From: RGEC01 sp964626685
GTDB taxonomy: Bacteria > Bacteroidota > Bacteroidia > NS11-12g > UBA955
NCBI GenBank assembly: GCA_964626685.1
Contig: CAZVJY010000001.1
Coordinates: forward strand, 1-64,000
DNA: 64,000 bases
Direction: 5' to 3'
Part shown: in pieces, positions 8,669-17,034 of the stretch
How positions within the stretch are numbered: position 1 is the stretch's first letter
How the letters are laid out: every line of letters starts with the position of its first letter
Notes under the pieces: model-generated
Seen by the model: the letters and a program-made list of their open reading frames with translations, nothing else
The model's database searches: none
What the model was told of the DNA's origin: nothing
Translations under genes and position numbers: made by a program

Positions 8669-9133
8669 ATGCGAAGTTTACCTGTCTTCATTTTTTCGGC
8701 TGTTTTGCTTTTTATGGCTGGCTGTAACCGTGAGTGCCGCAACCTGGATAACACCGAATCCGGTGGCATTGTGAAGGCCTATAATTTTGGCGATTGCTTT
8801 CTTTATACCGCACTGGACAGCCAAAATGTCATAGACGATGCCGTAAAATGGACGGAGTTCAAACAGAAAAACCTCAAGTTTTGCGACACCCAAAAACTGG
8901 AAAACATTGATTTTTCGCAACACATGCTGGTGGGATATAAACTAAAAGTATATGCGTGCAATGTTGCCTTTCACAGAAAACTGATTATTGACGACAACGC
9001 CAAAACCTACACCTACAACATAGAAATGGAATTGTGCAGGGGCTGTAATTCAGAACTGAGCAGTCCTAACTGGGTTATCATGCCTAAACTGCCGGCGGGA
9101 TATACGATGGTGTTTAGGAATAAGGTGAGGTAG
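8669..9133 (+). CDS. Small lipoprotein, function unknown
   Basis: A 154-aa protein with a lipoprotein signal (MRSLPVFIFSAVLLFMAGC; lipobox FMAGC). The mature part has several cysteines (CRNL, CFLY, CDTQ, CNVAF, CRGC) that could pair in the periplasm. No domain is recognised. The start is set by the ATG at 8669, which follows the -7 box at 8655..8662. Divergent from the HtrA gene. Confidence 0.75.
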   Translation: MRSLPVFIFSAVLLFMAGCNRECRNLDNTESGGIVKAYNFGDCFLYTALDSQNVIDDAVKWTEFKQKNLKFCDTQKLENIDFSQHMLVGYKLKVYACNVAFHRKLIIDDNAKTYTYNIEMELCRGCNSELSSPNWVIMPKLPAGYTMVFRNKVR

Positions 9134-9385
9134 GTAGTGGTTTTTTAGGTTCCGTAAGATTGGTCTTTGCCAGGCGAGACCAAATACGATTCGGCATAAC
9201 AACGAACCCCTAAACACAAAAGGCATCAGCTTTTGTGTTCAGGCCAAACACGTATATCAAATGATGGTTGATCAACAAAAAGTTCCAATTATGTAAACCA
9301 TATGTAAACCGGTCAATACATTCATTGTTATTCAGGCATGAATAAACTGCTGACGCTGCACTTCTAATTTTTAACTCAAGCTGAG

Positions 9386-9445
9386 GGTTACTCGCTCGTC
9401 GCCCTCGCTCGTGAACTTTAGAGGGTGGCCTCAACCACAAAAGCC
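9386..9445 (+). repeat. 60-bp direct repeat, copy A
   Basis: Starts GGTTACTCGCTCGTCGCC and ends CTCAACCACAAAAGCC. It matches 9531..9590 with only a few substitutions. The unit contains an internal CTCGCTCGT motif twice. Family unknown; it also resembles, at its end, the sequence downstream of the adjacent tRNA in reverse orientation. Confidence 0.85.
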
Positions 9446-9530
9446 AAAAGCCGCTGCACGTCTCCAGGCTTTTACACGCACTGCCTACGCTTACTCCATG
9501 CTTTGCCAGGGCAGACTGGGCCATGCGATT

Positions 9531-9590
9531 GGTTACTCGCTCGTTGCTCTCGCTCGTGAACTTTAGGGGATGGCCTCAACCACAAAAGCC
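9531..9590 (+). repeat. 60-bp direct repeat, copy B
   Basis: Second copy of the unit at 9386..9445, start-to-start distance 145 bp. It runs directly into a terminator-like hairpin. The 85 bp between the copies show no gene. Confidence 0.85.
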
Positions 9591-9617
9591 CGGGCTATCG
9601 CCCCGGCTTTTATTTTT
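9584..9617 (+). terminator. Terminator-like hairpin after repeat B
   Basis: AAAAGCCCGGGC-TATC-GCCCCGGCTTTT with one mismatch, followed by a T-rich stretch (TTTTATTTTT). No plus-strand gene directly precedes it, so it may be part of the repeat element. Confidence 0.55.
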
Positions 9618-9660
9618 CCGCCCTTCACCTTCAAGCAAGCTTGGGATCGGGCGGAAAAAC

Positions 9661-9688
9661 AAAAGCCCACACTGTCGTGTGGGCTTTT
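9661..9688 (-). terminator. Terminator of tRNA-Pro
   Basis: Perfect 12-bp stem AAAAGCCCACAC/GTGTGGGCTTTT with a 4-nt loop, 5 bases after the CCA end of the tRNA on the minus strand. Confidence 0.85.
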
Positions 9689-9693
9689 GTGGT

Positions 9694-9770
9694 TGGTCGG
9701 GATGACAAGATTCGAACTTGCGACCCCTTGCACCCCATGCAAGTGCGCTACCGGGCTGCGCTACATCCCG
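9694..9770 (-). tRNA. tRNA-Pro(GGG)
   Basis: The minus strand folds as a complete cloverleaf: acceptor CGGGATG/CATCCCG, D-arm GCGC..GCGC, anticodon stem CTTGC/GCAAG with loop ATGGGGT (anticodon GGG), T-arm with GTTCGAATC, discriminator A and an encoded CCA. It reads proline codons. Confidence 0.95.
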
Positions 9771-9914
9771 ATGTGTTTCTTTTTTCCGGTATCTGCGACA
9801 CTTTCTGCCGCCGGCATGGGATCGGGTCTCCCGTTAAGGGGCTGCAAAATTAAGGTAAAGTTGCCAATTGCACAAAAGTTCATTGCAGTTTCATTCGGTA
9901 TACAACTGTTTTCC

Positions 9915-9922
9915 TATCTTTG
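9915..9922 (+). promoter_or_regulatory. -7 box TATCTTTG
   Basis: Perfect TAnnTTTG 4 nt before the ATG at 9927 and 25 nt before the alternative ATG at 9948. Either the transcript is leaderless from 9927 or translation starts at 9948. Confidence 0.6.
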
Positions 9923-9926
9923 AACT

Positions 9927-10550
9927 ATGTACACAGGATTCTTACACATGCACAAAACGGCCGTTATCCTCTTTCTGGCCCTGTATCTCTTTAAATGGAT
10001 TGCCCTCACTTTCAATGTGGAAGGATTGAAAACATTCTTCGCCAAAAAAGGCCTGCGCATCTTTGAAATGGTCATCAGCACCCTGTTTCTGTTTACCGGC
10101 ATCTACCTGATGGCAAACCTGGCTCCCGAAATACGATCAAACCTGCTGTGGATTAAAATTGCCCTGGTGCTTACCTCCATCCCCCTTGCCGTTGTTGGCT
10201 TCAAACGCAACAATAAAATTCTGGCTACCCTCAGCGTGCTGCTTATTGTATTTTCCTACGGCCTCGCCGAAATGCACAAAAAACGCCCTGCCGGCAATAA
10301 AGAAGAAATCGCAGCGGCTACCACAGGTGAAGAAATCTACAAAGCCAATAACTGTGCGGTTTGCCACGGCGAAGACGGTAAACTCATGCTGAATGGTGCT
10401 AAAGACCTTACCGCATCTACCCTCAGCCGTGACGAAACGAAACACCAGATTATGAACGGCAAAAACGCAATGCCCGCTTACAAAAATTCACTGTCATCCG
10501 AACAACTGGAAGCACTCACCGACTACGTGGAAACGCTCCGTAAAAAGTAA
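9927..10550 (+). CDS. SirB-like membrane domain fused to cytochrome c
   Basis: A 207-aa protein (about 200 if it starts at the ATG at 9948). The first part has about four hydrophobic helices with the layout of the SirB family (residues about 10-30, 45-65, 73-93, 98-112). The second part is a small class I c-type cytochrome: heme site C143-A-V-C146-H147 and a distal Met in NAMPAY. The heme domain should lie outside the cytoplasmic membrane. An electron-transfer role, for instance passing electrons from membrane quinol to a periplasmic acceptor, is inference; no partner oxidase or dehydrogenase is adjacent. Confidence 0.85.
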   Translation: MYTGFLHMHKTAVILFLALYLFKWIALTFNVEGLKTFFAKKGLRIFEMVISTLFLFTGIYLMANLAPEIRSNLLWIKIALVLTSIPLAVVGFKRNNKILATLSVLLIVFSYGLAEMHKKRPAGNKEEIAAATTGEEIYKANNCAVCHGEDGKLMLNGAKDLTASTLSRDETKHQIMNGKNAMPAYKNSLSSEQLEALTDYVETLRKK

Positions 10551-10567
10551 ATCACATTAGGATAATA

Positions 10568-10591
10568 CTAAATCGCAATATTGCGATTTAG
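10568..10591. repeat. Perfect 24-bp palindrome
   Basis: CTAAATCGCAAT is followed directly by its reverse complement with no spacer. It lies between the convergent cytochrome gene and the dehydrogenase gene. No T-run follows, so it is a poor classical terminator, though it could still fold in RNA or act as a protein-binding site. Confidence 0.8.
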
Positions 10592-10613
10592 CATACCCAT
10601 AGGATTTTACAGC

Positions 10614-11849
10614 TTATACCAGATCGGTCAAACTCAATTCCAGGCCTTTGGCACTGATACCCGTTTGTTTGGGATTGAACTGGTGCAGACGCATCACCGA
10701 TCCGTGAATAATTTTGCTCACATCCTTAAAGATAGCCACATCGGTTACTTCGGCATCTTTCTTCATGAGATAGGCAAATACACGCGCCATACCACAGTTG
10801 GCGATAAAATCGGGAATAACCGCCATGCGGCTATCAGCAAGCCTGCTGATGGGACCCATAAATATTTCCTTATCGGCAAAAGGCACATTGGCACCACAGC
10901 TTACCACTTCCATGCCGGCTGCGGCCATGCGGTTTACCTGGTCTTCGGTAACCAGCCTGCTGGCAGCACCGGGGATGAAAATCTCCGCGGGTAAGTCCCA
11001 AATTTTGGCATTCACTTCTTCATAACTCAGCATATTATCCGCCACCAGTTTGTTGCCATCACGGTTTAAAAACAACTGCCTTACTTCTTCCTCACCCAGG
11101 CCGTTGGGAGCAATGATGCCACCCTCGCGGTCGATGATACCGGCCACACGCACACCATACTTGGTCAGGTAATAGGCAGCGGCGGCAGCCACATTGCCCC
11201 AGCCCTGAATGATGGCCAGCTTGCCGTTCATAAAGCCGCCGTATATTTCATAGTAATGGCGTACGGCTTCACATACGCCCCATCCGGTAATCATATCGGC
11301 TACGGTGTAGCCACGGGCCACATCCGGACTAAGCCTTTCATCGGTTATGGGCAACACCACACCTTCCTGCAGGCGGGATATAGCACGCAGCCGCTCTTCG
11401 GCAGTATAATGCTTCAAATGCCCGTTTACCGTGCCTTCCTGGGGGTGCAGCAATCCGTTGGCTGCAGTGTAAGGAATAACTTCGTGAATTTCATCCACGT
11501 TCAGGTCGCCTCCTGTGCCATAGTAATGCTTCAGTAAGGGATGCACGGCCTTATACCAGCGTTCCAGCACGCCTTTTTTGCGTGGATCTGCGGGATCGAA
11601 ATTGATGCCGCTTTTGGCACCACCAATGGGTGGACCGGCCACGGTAAATTTTACTTCCATGGTTTTGGCAAGACTCTCCACTTCCCTCTTGTCAAGCCCT
11701 TTGCGCATGCGGGTTCCGCCGCCTGCCGAGCCGTTTCGGAGCGAATTGATTACCACCCAGCCTTCGGCTTCGGTTTCGCTGTCTTTCCATTCAAATACAA
11801 TTTCGGGGCGCTTGCCTTCGAATTTGGCTATCAGTTGATCTAATTTCAC
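10614..11849 (-). CDS. Glu/Leu/Phe/Val family amino-acid dehydrogenase
   Basis: NAD(P)-dependent oxidative deamination of an amino acid to its 2-oxo acid, 411 aa. The N-terminal dimerisation/catalytic part contains PIGGAKSGI, where the catalytic lysine lies, and GTGGDLNVDE. The C-terminal Rossmann domain has QGWGNVAAAAA. Glutamate is the commonest substrate of the family, but the sequence does not let me separate glutamate from branched-chain or phenylalanine activity. The start is GTG, 10 nt downstream of the anmK stop, so the two genes are probably co-transcribed. Confidence 0.9.
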   Translation of the reverse strand: MKLDQLIAKFEGKRPEIVFEWKDSETEAEGWVVINSLRNGSAGGGTRMRKGLDKREVESLAKTMEVKFTVAGPPIGGAKSGINFDPADPRKKGVLERWYKAVHPLLKHYYGTGGDLNVDEIHEVIPYTAANGLLHPQEGTVNGHLKHYTAEERLRAISRLQEGVVLPITDERLSPDVARGYTVADMITGWGVCEAVRHYYEIYGGFMNGKLAIIQGWGNVAAAAAYYLTKYGVRVAGIIDREGGIIAPNGLGEEEVRQLFLNRDGNKLVADNMLSYEEVNAKIWDLPAEIFIPGAASRLVTEDQVNRMAAAGMEVVSCGANVPFADKEIFMGPISRLADSRMAVIPDFIANCGMARVFAYLMKKDAEVTDVAIFKDVSKIIHGSVMRLHQFNPKQTGISAKGLELSLTDLV

Positions 11850-11859
11850 GTTGTGTAGG

Positions 11860-12942
11860 TTAAAATAAGTTTGAGAAATCGCCGTCCAGCGAGCCGCTAA
11901 CGCAGGCGCGCGAGGCTCCGGTGGCCGAATGGCGAATATTGGGCATGTTTTTCACACGCATGGCGCCCAGCAGGGCAAAAATGAGGGCCTCTTTATAATC
12001 AACCAGGGATGCTTCGGGAACCACAATCTCCGCCTCGGTCTCAGCGCGCAGGTGATCTATGAGGGAGGTATTGTGCGCCCCGCCGCCTGTCACCAGCACC
12101 GCACGTCCGGCACCGTTATCGCCGTGCAGGGCATTGAGTGAAGCACCAATCTGACGGGCAATGTGCACCACCAGGGTTTTCATGCGGTCTGCTGCGGGCT
12201 CTTCGTCAAAATCGCGCACAATATGCCAGAAACCTTTGTTGATCCACTCTCGGCCCAGGCTTTTAGGACCGCGCTGCCTGTAGTATTCAATATCATTAAG
12301 GCGGTTCAGCAAGGGAAATATAATTTGTCCGCTTTCCGCGATTTGTCCGTCTTCATCGTAGGATTGACCCAGTTCGCGTGCCACACGGTTCAGCACAATA
12401 TTGCAGGGCGCGATATCGTAGGCAACGCGGCGGCCATCCGCCTCGGCGCTGATGTTGCAGAAACCACCCAGGTTCAGGCAGCTATCGTATTCCGGGAATA
12501 ACAGTTCATCGCCAATACCCACAAGCGGTGCACCCTGACCGCCCAACGCCACATCGGCACGGCGAAAATTGGAAACCACGGGAAGGCCACATATAGCACT
12601 GAGGGTGGCACCATCACCCACCTGTGCGGTTAGCCGGTGTTCGGGATTGTGAAAAATGGTGTGTCCGTGCGAAGCCACCATATCGGGCTTTACACCGGTT
12701 TCCTTGCAGAATGTATTGACCAGTTCACCCAGGTAATGCCCGTAAAAGACGTCTGTTTTGGCATACAGTTCAGGATTCTGGTATTTAAGCTGTGACAACC
12801 GAACCCGCCACTTTTCATTGTAGGGATAGGTTTTGGCGGTTTCAACCCGGGCAGTCCATTCACTGCCGTTGAATTGCACATCACAAAGAGCCAGATCTGC
12901 ACCATCCATGCTGGTCCCGCTCATTATTCCAATCACTTTCAT
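11860..12942 (-). CDS. anmK: Anhydro-N-acetylmuramic acid kinase
   Basis: Opens and phosphorylates 1,6-anhydro-MurNAc to MurNAc-6-phosphate in peptidoglycan recycling. At 360 aa it begins with the family signature IGIMSGTSMDG (ATP-binding) and contains HGHTIFH, a GDG-type metal site (AQVGDGA) and VTGGGAHN near the C-terminus. The ATG at 12942 is chosen because the conserved N-terminus starts there and a TATTTTTG box lies about 20 nt upstream. It is followed by the dehydrogenase gene on the same strand. Confidence 0.93.
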   Translation of the reverse strand: MKVIGIMSGTSMDGADLALCDVQFNGSEWTARVETAKTYPYNEKWRVRLSQLKYQNPELYAKTDVFYGHYLGELVNTFCKETGVKPDMVASHGHTIFHNPEHRLTAQVGDGATLSAICGLPVVSNFRRADVALGGQGAPLVGIGDELLFPEYDSCLNLGGFCNISAEADGRRVAYDIAPCNIVLNRVARELGQSYDEDGQIAESGQIIFPLLNRLNDIEYYRQRGPKSLGREWINKGFWHIVRDFDEEPAADRMKTLVVHIARQIGASLNALHGDNGAGRAVLVTGGGAHNTSLIDHLRAETEAEIVVPEASLVDYKEALIFALLGAMRVKNMPNIRHSATGASRACVSGSLDGDFSNLF

Positions 12943-12961
12943 AGCCGCGAGGTTTGTGCCG

Positions 12962-12969
12962 CAAAAATA
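12962..12969 (-). promoter_or_regulatory. -7 box TATTTTTG of anmK
   Basis: Perfect TAnnTTTG on the minus strand, 19 nt before the anmK ATG. Confidence 0.55.
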
Positions 12970-13016
12970 GGGGTTAAACTGCAAACCCGAACGACAGGGA
13001 AAGCCGGCAATTTTTG

Positions 13017-13024
13017 TATGTTTG
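13017..13024 (+). promoter_or_regulatory. -7 box TATGTTTG
   Basis: Perfect TAnnTTTG, 14 nt before the ATG at 13039. It argues against upstream starts for the aminotransferase. Confidence 0.55.
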
Positions 13025-13038
13025 TATTGATTACAGGC

Positions 13039-14307
13039 ATGAAACGAAAATCTTTCCTCACCGCAGCAGCACTTATGGCAGCTGCAGGCAGCAAGGCGGG
13101 CATCCGGGATGTATTTTCAGTGATACCCGCTGCCACCGACGACGAACAATACTGGTCGGCCCTACGGGCCTCGCTGTTTCCCATTGAAAACGGCCGGATT
13201 TTTCTGAATAACGGCACCATGGGGATTACCCCATATCCTGTGCTTTCTGCCCTGCAAAACGGGTTTGAAAATGCCGCCACCAAAGGCGCCTACCCCGGGC
13301 ATACAGACGATTTGCAAAAAGCCATTGCCGAACTAATTGGCTGTGATTTTGAAGAAATTGCCATTACCAAAAATGTGAGTGAAGGCATCAACCACGCTTG
13401 CTGGGGCATTCCCATGAGCAAAGGTGATGAAGTGCTGATGACAACCCACGAACATGCCGGTGGCTGCATCGCCTGGCTTCACCGGGCTAATGTGGATGGC
13501 ATTGTCATCAAAACCTTTCCGCTAGGCAAAACCGCCGATGAAACGCTGGCCAACCTGGAAAAAGCCATTACCAAGAAAACCCGGGTGATTGCCGTGCCTC
13601 ATATTCCCTGCACCATAGGGCAAATTTTGCCGGTGAAGGAAATCTGTGCGCTGGCCAAAAGCCGCAATATTGTTACCGCCATAGACGGGGCCCACCCGCT
13701 GGGTATGATCCGCTTCAATGTGCACGAAATAGACTGCGATTACTACAGCGGCTGCCTGCACAAATGGGCCCTGGGGCCATTGGGGATGGGCTTTTTCTAT
13801 GTGCGAAAGGATATGCTCGCAAAAACCCGCTGCACCCATGTGGCGGCCTATTCCAGCAACGAATTCAATATGGCTGCCAATCCCCCTACGGGCGGCAAAC
13901 TGGTGGACACAGCCCACCGTTTTTACTACGGCACCTTCTGCGGGCCCATGTATGAGGCCGGTTTGGAGGCGTTGAAGCTCTACAAAAAAATCGGGCCGGA
14001 ACGCATAGAAAACCGGGTGCGTAGCCTGGCTAACTATCTGCAGGAATCGCTGATGGCACTGGGCGATAAAATCACCATGCTCACCCCCACGGAAGCCAAA
14101 AGCCGCGGTGCACAGGTGGCATTTCGCATCAACAATGGCAACCCCAAGGCGAGTTCGGAGTTCGTGACTGGACTGTACAGCAAAAAAATCACGCTGCGCT
14201 ATGTTGGAGAAAACAACGTGGACTGCGTTCGTGTGAGCACCCACTACTACAACAGCCGCGAGGAGATTGACACGCTGGTTTCCGAAGTTAAAAAAGCATT
14301 GGGATAA
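13039..14307 (+). CDS. Class V aminotransferase fold protein with export signal
   Basis: PLP-dependent enzyme of the class V (isopenicillin-N epimerase/cysteine desulfurase-like) fold, 422 aa. The PLP lysine is in GCLHKWALGP, with the upstream aspartate in AIDGAHPLG. The N-terminus (MKRKSFLTAAALMAAAGSKAG) is signal-like with a basic KRK-SFL stretch reminiscent of a twin-arginine signal, which fits export of a cofactor-loaded enzyme. Substrate unknown. Its stop codon is immediately followed by the GTG of the next gene, so the two are translationally coupled. Confidence 0.85.
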   Translation: MKRKSFLTAAALMAAAGSKAGIRDVFSVIPAATDDEQYWSALRASLFPIENGRIFLNNGTMGITPYPVLSALQNGFENAATKGAYPGHTDDLQKAIAELIGCDFEEIAITKNVSEGINHACWGIPMSKGDEVLMTTHEHAGGCIAWLHRANVDGIVIKTFPLGKTADETLANLEKAITKKTRVIAVPHIPCTIGQILPVKEICALAKSRNIVTAIDGAHPLGMIRFNVHEIDCDYYSGCLHKWALGPLGMGFFYVRKDMLAKTRCTHVAAYSSNEFNMAANPPTGGKLVDTAHRFYYGTFCGPMYEAGLEALKLYKKIGPERIENRVRSLANYLQESLMALGDKITMLTPTEAKSRGAQVAFRINNGNPKASSEFVTGLYSKKITLRYVGENNVDCVRVSTHYYNSREEIDTLVSEVKKALG

Positions 14308-15279
14308 GTGCTTACACAGGAAGCTGAAAACATCATCCGGCAGTGGCGTTCAGGGCAAACTGAATTCCCTGTGAGCAGCAGCGGAACCACCGGCGAACCG
14401 GGCTTGTTTCTGCTGAAACGCAACCTCATTGAACTGAGCTGCAGCATCACTGGCGATGCACTGTCCGTGAACGCTGAAGACCGCATCCATTGCTGTTTGC
14501 CCTTAACCAAAGTAGGCGGACTGATGCAGCTGTTTCGTTCTGAAGTCTGGGGCGTGCCAACAGACGTTGCAGAACCTGCAGCAAATCCATTGCTGAATTA
14601 CGAAGGGACCGCCACTATCATATCCCTAACACCCATGCAGCTTTCGCATATCTGGGCCCATGAAAGCAGCCGCAATGCTTTATTGAAATTCAGGATTGTG
14701 CTGCTGGGCGGGGCAGGTATAGCTGCAGCACTGGAAAAAGAAATTTCGGCACTCAAAAAACCCCTGTTTTTGCATACCTATGGCATGACCGAAACATACA
14801 GCCACGTAGCCTTGCGCAGTATAGACGAACCGGGTTTCCGGTTTTTGCTTCCGACCACAGCAACCCTCAGCGAAAATGGCTGTCTGCAGTTCAGCAATGC
14901 GATTACGGAAAATCGTGTATTAAAAACGAACGATGTTGTGGTTTTTGCAAAAGACGGTTCGTTTTCCATAACCGGACGTGCCGACAACATCATCAATTCC
15001 GGAGGCGTAAAAATCGCGGCAGAAGTAGTGGAAGCCCTTATACAAAAGCATTCCGGATTGACAGAAGGTACTTTTTTCTGTGCGGGTGTAGCCGATGAAA
15101 TACTGGGAGAAAAGCTTGTTTTGGTCATACAAAAGGGCATTTCACCCCCCGATTTGCAAAAAATACCATTTGAACCCTCCTACCTGAGGCCGAAAGCCAT
15201 TCTAACTGCAAAACAGTTTTTATTTACGGAAACGGATAAAATTAAGCGCAAAGAAACGCTGGCGCTTATTTATAAATAA
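14308..15279 (+). CDS. menE: AMP-forming acyl-CoA ligase, MenE-like
   Basis: ANL-superfamily adenylating enzyme. P-loop-like SSSGTTGEP lies near residue 25, YGMTETYSHVALR gives the A5 motif, and TGRADNIINSGGVKI the hinge and A8 region. At 323 aa it is shorter than general acyl-CoA ligases but similar to Bacteroidota O-succinylbenzoate-CoA ligases, which make OSB-CoA for menaquinone. The start is a GTG directly after the upstream stop codon. No other men gene is in view, so the substrate rests on motif resemblance. It overlaps the convergent TraB/GumN gene by 14 bp. Confidence 0.75.
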   Translation: MLTQEAENIIRQWRSGQTEFPVSSSGTTGEPGLFLLKRNLIELSCSITGDALSVNAEDRIHCCLPLTKVGGLMQLFRSEVWGVPTDVAEPAANPLLNYEGTATIISLTPMQLSHIWAHESSRNALLKFRIVLLGGAGIAAALEKEISALKKPLFLHTYGMTETYSHVALRSIDEPGFRFLLPTTATLSENGCLQFSNAITENRVLKTNDVVVFAKDGSFSITGRADNIINSGGVKIAAEVVEALIQKHSGLTEGTFFCAGVADEILGEKLVLVIQKGISPPDLQKIPFEPSYLRPKAILTAKQFLFTETDKIKRKETLALIYK

Positions 15280-16171
15280 CGGGTGAGACCCGGTAACCGA
15301 GGCGCCTGAAGCTCGCTACCAGTCCATCCTCCCGCATGAGGTGTGCGGCACCAACGGCCACAAAACAGCGTTCTTTTTCAAGCAATGTCTCCAGCTTTTT
15401 AACCCACATACTGTTTCTCTCTTCCAGCAACTGCCTGTTCCAGGCCAGCTCTTCCGCATCGCCGGTAACGGCTAAATCCACAATTTTGGAAATGCTGTCT
15501 GTAGCCTGCTTTTCATAGTATTCGGGCAACTTTAAACTGCGGCTTACATACACCTGCATGGCGCTGTCTTCCTCGCCATTCAGCAGGCGCCGCAAAGATC
15601 GAAACTGCAGGGAAAGCGAGGGCTTTACAAACATCAATTCGAACTGGCTTTCGGCAGTCTCCAAATAATCGCGGGCAAACCCGTTTTTGAAGGCATAATC
15701 GTCAATTCCCTGATCCATGGGAAGGGTATTGTCCTGCCCAAATTCTTTATATACATCGCCATACAACTTTATCACCGCCACAGACTCTGCCAGGGCTGGC
15801 TTAAAATTTTCATACACAGAAGCGCTCACGGGTGGATCTCCCTTTTGCAGGAGGCTGTCCAATCTGCGCCACTGTCTACGGGTTAAACTGTCGGAAAGCT
15901 TTATCCCTTCGGGCATGGCGGCATAGCGAAACATGGTAAACATGGCTCCGCGATCACTCATCTCGGCCTCTGTGATAACCCGGGCGCATTTCTTCAGGCT
16001 GTCCAGCGGAGCCGGATGCTTTTCAAAATAACTGAAACCTGCCAGGTGCATGGTTCCGAAGAGAAAAGACGATTTCTGCGTAACCGGATGGGTTACGCGC
16101 CAAAGCAGCTGCGCGTTGACAGTATCGGCAAACCAGGCAATACAGAACAAGGCGGCCAGTACCTTCTTCAT
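15266..16171 (-). CDS. TraB/GumN family secreted protein
   Basis: A 301-aa protein with a signal peptide (residues 1-20). The family marks are LLWRVTHP, FLFGTMH with the conserved GTxH, and AVGAAHL near the C-terminus with its GxxH. Members are thought to be metal-dependent hydrolases or peptidase-like, but the reaction is not established. The ATG overlaps the stop of the upstream lipoprotein gene by 4 bp, and that gene overlaps the next one the same way, so the three genes form one operon. Confidence 0.85.
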   Translation of the reverse strand: MKKVLAALFCIAWFADTVNAQLLWRVTHPVTQKSSFLFGTMHLAGFSYFEKHPAPLDSLKKCARVITEAEMSDRGAMFTMFRYAAMPEGIKLSDSLTRRQWRRLDSLLQKGDPPVSASVYENFKPALAESVAVIKLYGDVYKEFGQDNTLPMDQGIDDYAFKNGFARDYLETAESQFELMFVKPSLSLQFRSLRRLLNGEEDSAMQVYVSRSLKLPEYYEKQATDSISKIVDLAVTGDAEELAWNRQLLEERNSMWVKKLETLLEKERCFVAVGAAHLMREDGLVASFRRLGYRVSPVIYK

Positions 16172-16569
16172 CGCGAGGCAGTAGGGTTGTACTTATACAT
16201 TTCGCCCAGCAGAAAGTTACAAAATACATCAGCCTTCTCTGAGCACTGTTTGGAGTAAATCCAGGTAAAGGTCTTCTCCAAACCCTTGTTGCACCATACA
16301 ATGGATTTAAAGAGATTATACGGCAGATCTCTGAAATAGCCACAGGCAATGCGACCCGGCATGGGGTTTAGGTGAATATATATTGAATCAAACTGTTCTC
16401 GACGGTAAATTTCACCATTCGGAAGCATGTAAAAATGGGTATATGCGCCCGTAATACCGCCACCTTCGCCTATCATCAGCCACTTCTTGATTTTGGCAGT
16501 ATTGGTAATGGAGCAGGATGCCAATAGAGACATACAGATAATTCCGGAGATAATAATGCAGTACATCAC
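16168..16569 (-). CDS. Small lipoprotein, function unknown
   Basis: A 133-aa protein with a lipoprotein signal (lipobox SLLASC, cysteine at residue 19). No known domain is recognised. The mature part is rich in aromatic residues (YTHFYMLPNGEIYR). Four-base overlaps with both neighbours indicate coupled translation in a three-gene operon. Confidence 0.7.
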   Translation of the reverse strand: MMYCIIISGIICMSLLASCSITNTAKIKKWLMIGEGGGITGAYTHFYMLPNGEIYRREQFDSIYIHLNPMPGRIACGYFRDLPYNLFKSIVWCNKGLEKTFTWIYSKQCSEKADVFCNFLLGEMYKYNPTASR

Positions 16570-16985
16570 AGCGGAAATTGACGGGTTTGAATCAGGTAAA
16601 TAAATCCGGCCGCCACCAGGATTATGGCCACTATTTTTATTACGGAGGATGCAATAAACTTTTTTATAAAAAAATCGGGCATACCGGCCGCTTTCAGCTT
16701 GCGTAAAACCATGGCAACAATAACCCCGTTATTGAAAAACAGCAAAGCACCGATATAAGATCCGAAAAGTAAAGCGAAGGAAAGATTACCGGCACGTGAA
16801 GCAAACAAGAACAATGCGATGATACCGATTAAAAAAATCAGAGACCATTTCCTAACGGATAGGCTAATTTCAAGAAAACGGCCTTTATCCTCCGCACTCA
16901 GGCTATCAAGCCCTTTATTGAGGACCGTTCTGGCATATATGAGCGCGGCGAGGTAGAGCCCAAGACATATGATTAACCCTGTCAT
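16566..16985 (-). CDS. Small four-helix membrane protein, function unknown
   Basis: A 139-aa protein with four predicted transmembrane segments (about 3-20, 49-67, 72-90, 113-132). No family is recognised. It is the first gene of the operon with the lipoprotein and TraB/GumN genes. A near-consensus box (CAAATTTG, 16992..16999) stands 6 nt before its ATG. Confidence 0.7.
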   Translation of the reverse strand: MTGLIICLGLYLAALIYARTVLNKGLDSLSAEDKGRFLEISLSVRKWSLIFLIGIIALFLFASRAGNLSFALLFGSYIGALLFFNNGVIVAMVLRKLKAAGMPDFFIKKFIASSVIKIVAIILVAAGFIYLIQTRQFPL

Positions 16986-17034
16986 CTACTGCAAATTTGC
17001 ACGTAATTGAACGGAATACCAAACTGGGAGGGAG

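Larger units (their letters stand above)
9134..9693. other. Repeat-bearing noncoding stretch
   Basis: No convincing gene here. It holds a perfect 10-bp hairpin at 9213..9239 (AACACAAAAG/CTTTTGTGTT, 7-nt loop), two 60-bp direct repeats (9386 and 9531), a terminator-like hairpin at 9584 and the terminator of tRNA-Pro at 9661. Open frames across the repeats are products of repeat sequence. Confidence 0.75.

Noticed and set aside
9210..9524. Minus-strand frame across repeat A
   Set aside because: Composition is set by the repeat, no domain or promoter is seen, and the second repeat copy does not carry the frame.
9386..9590. Possible CRISPR-like array
   Set aside because: Only two units of 60 bp with an 85-bp gap, no further units and no cas genes.
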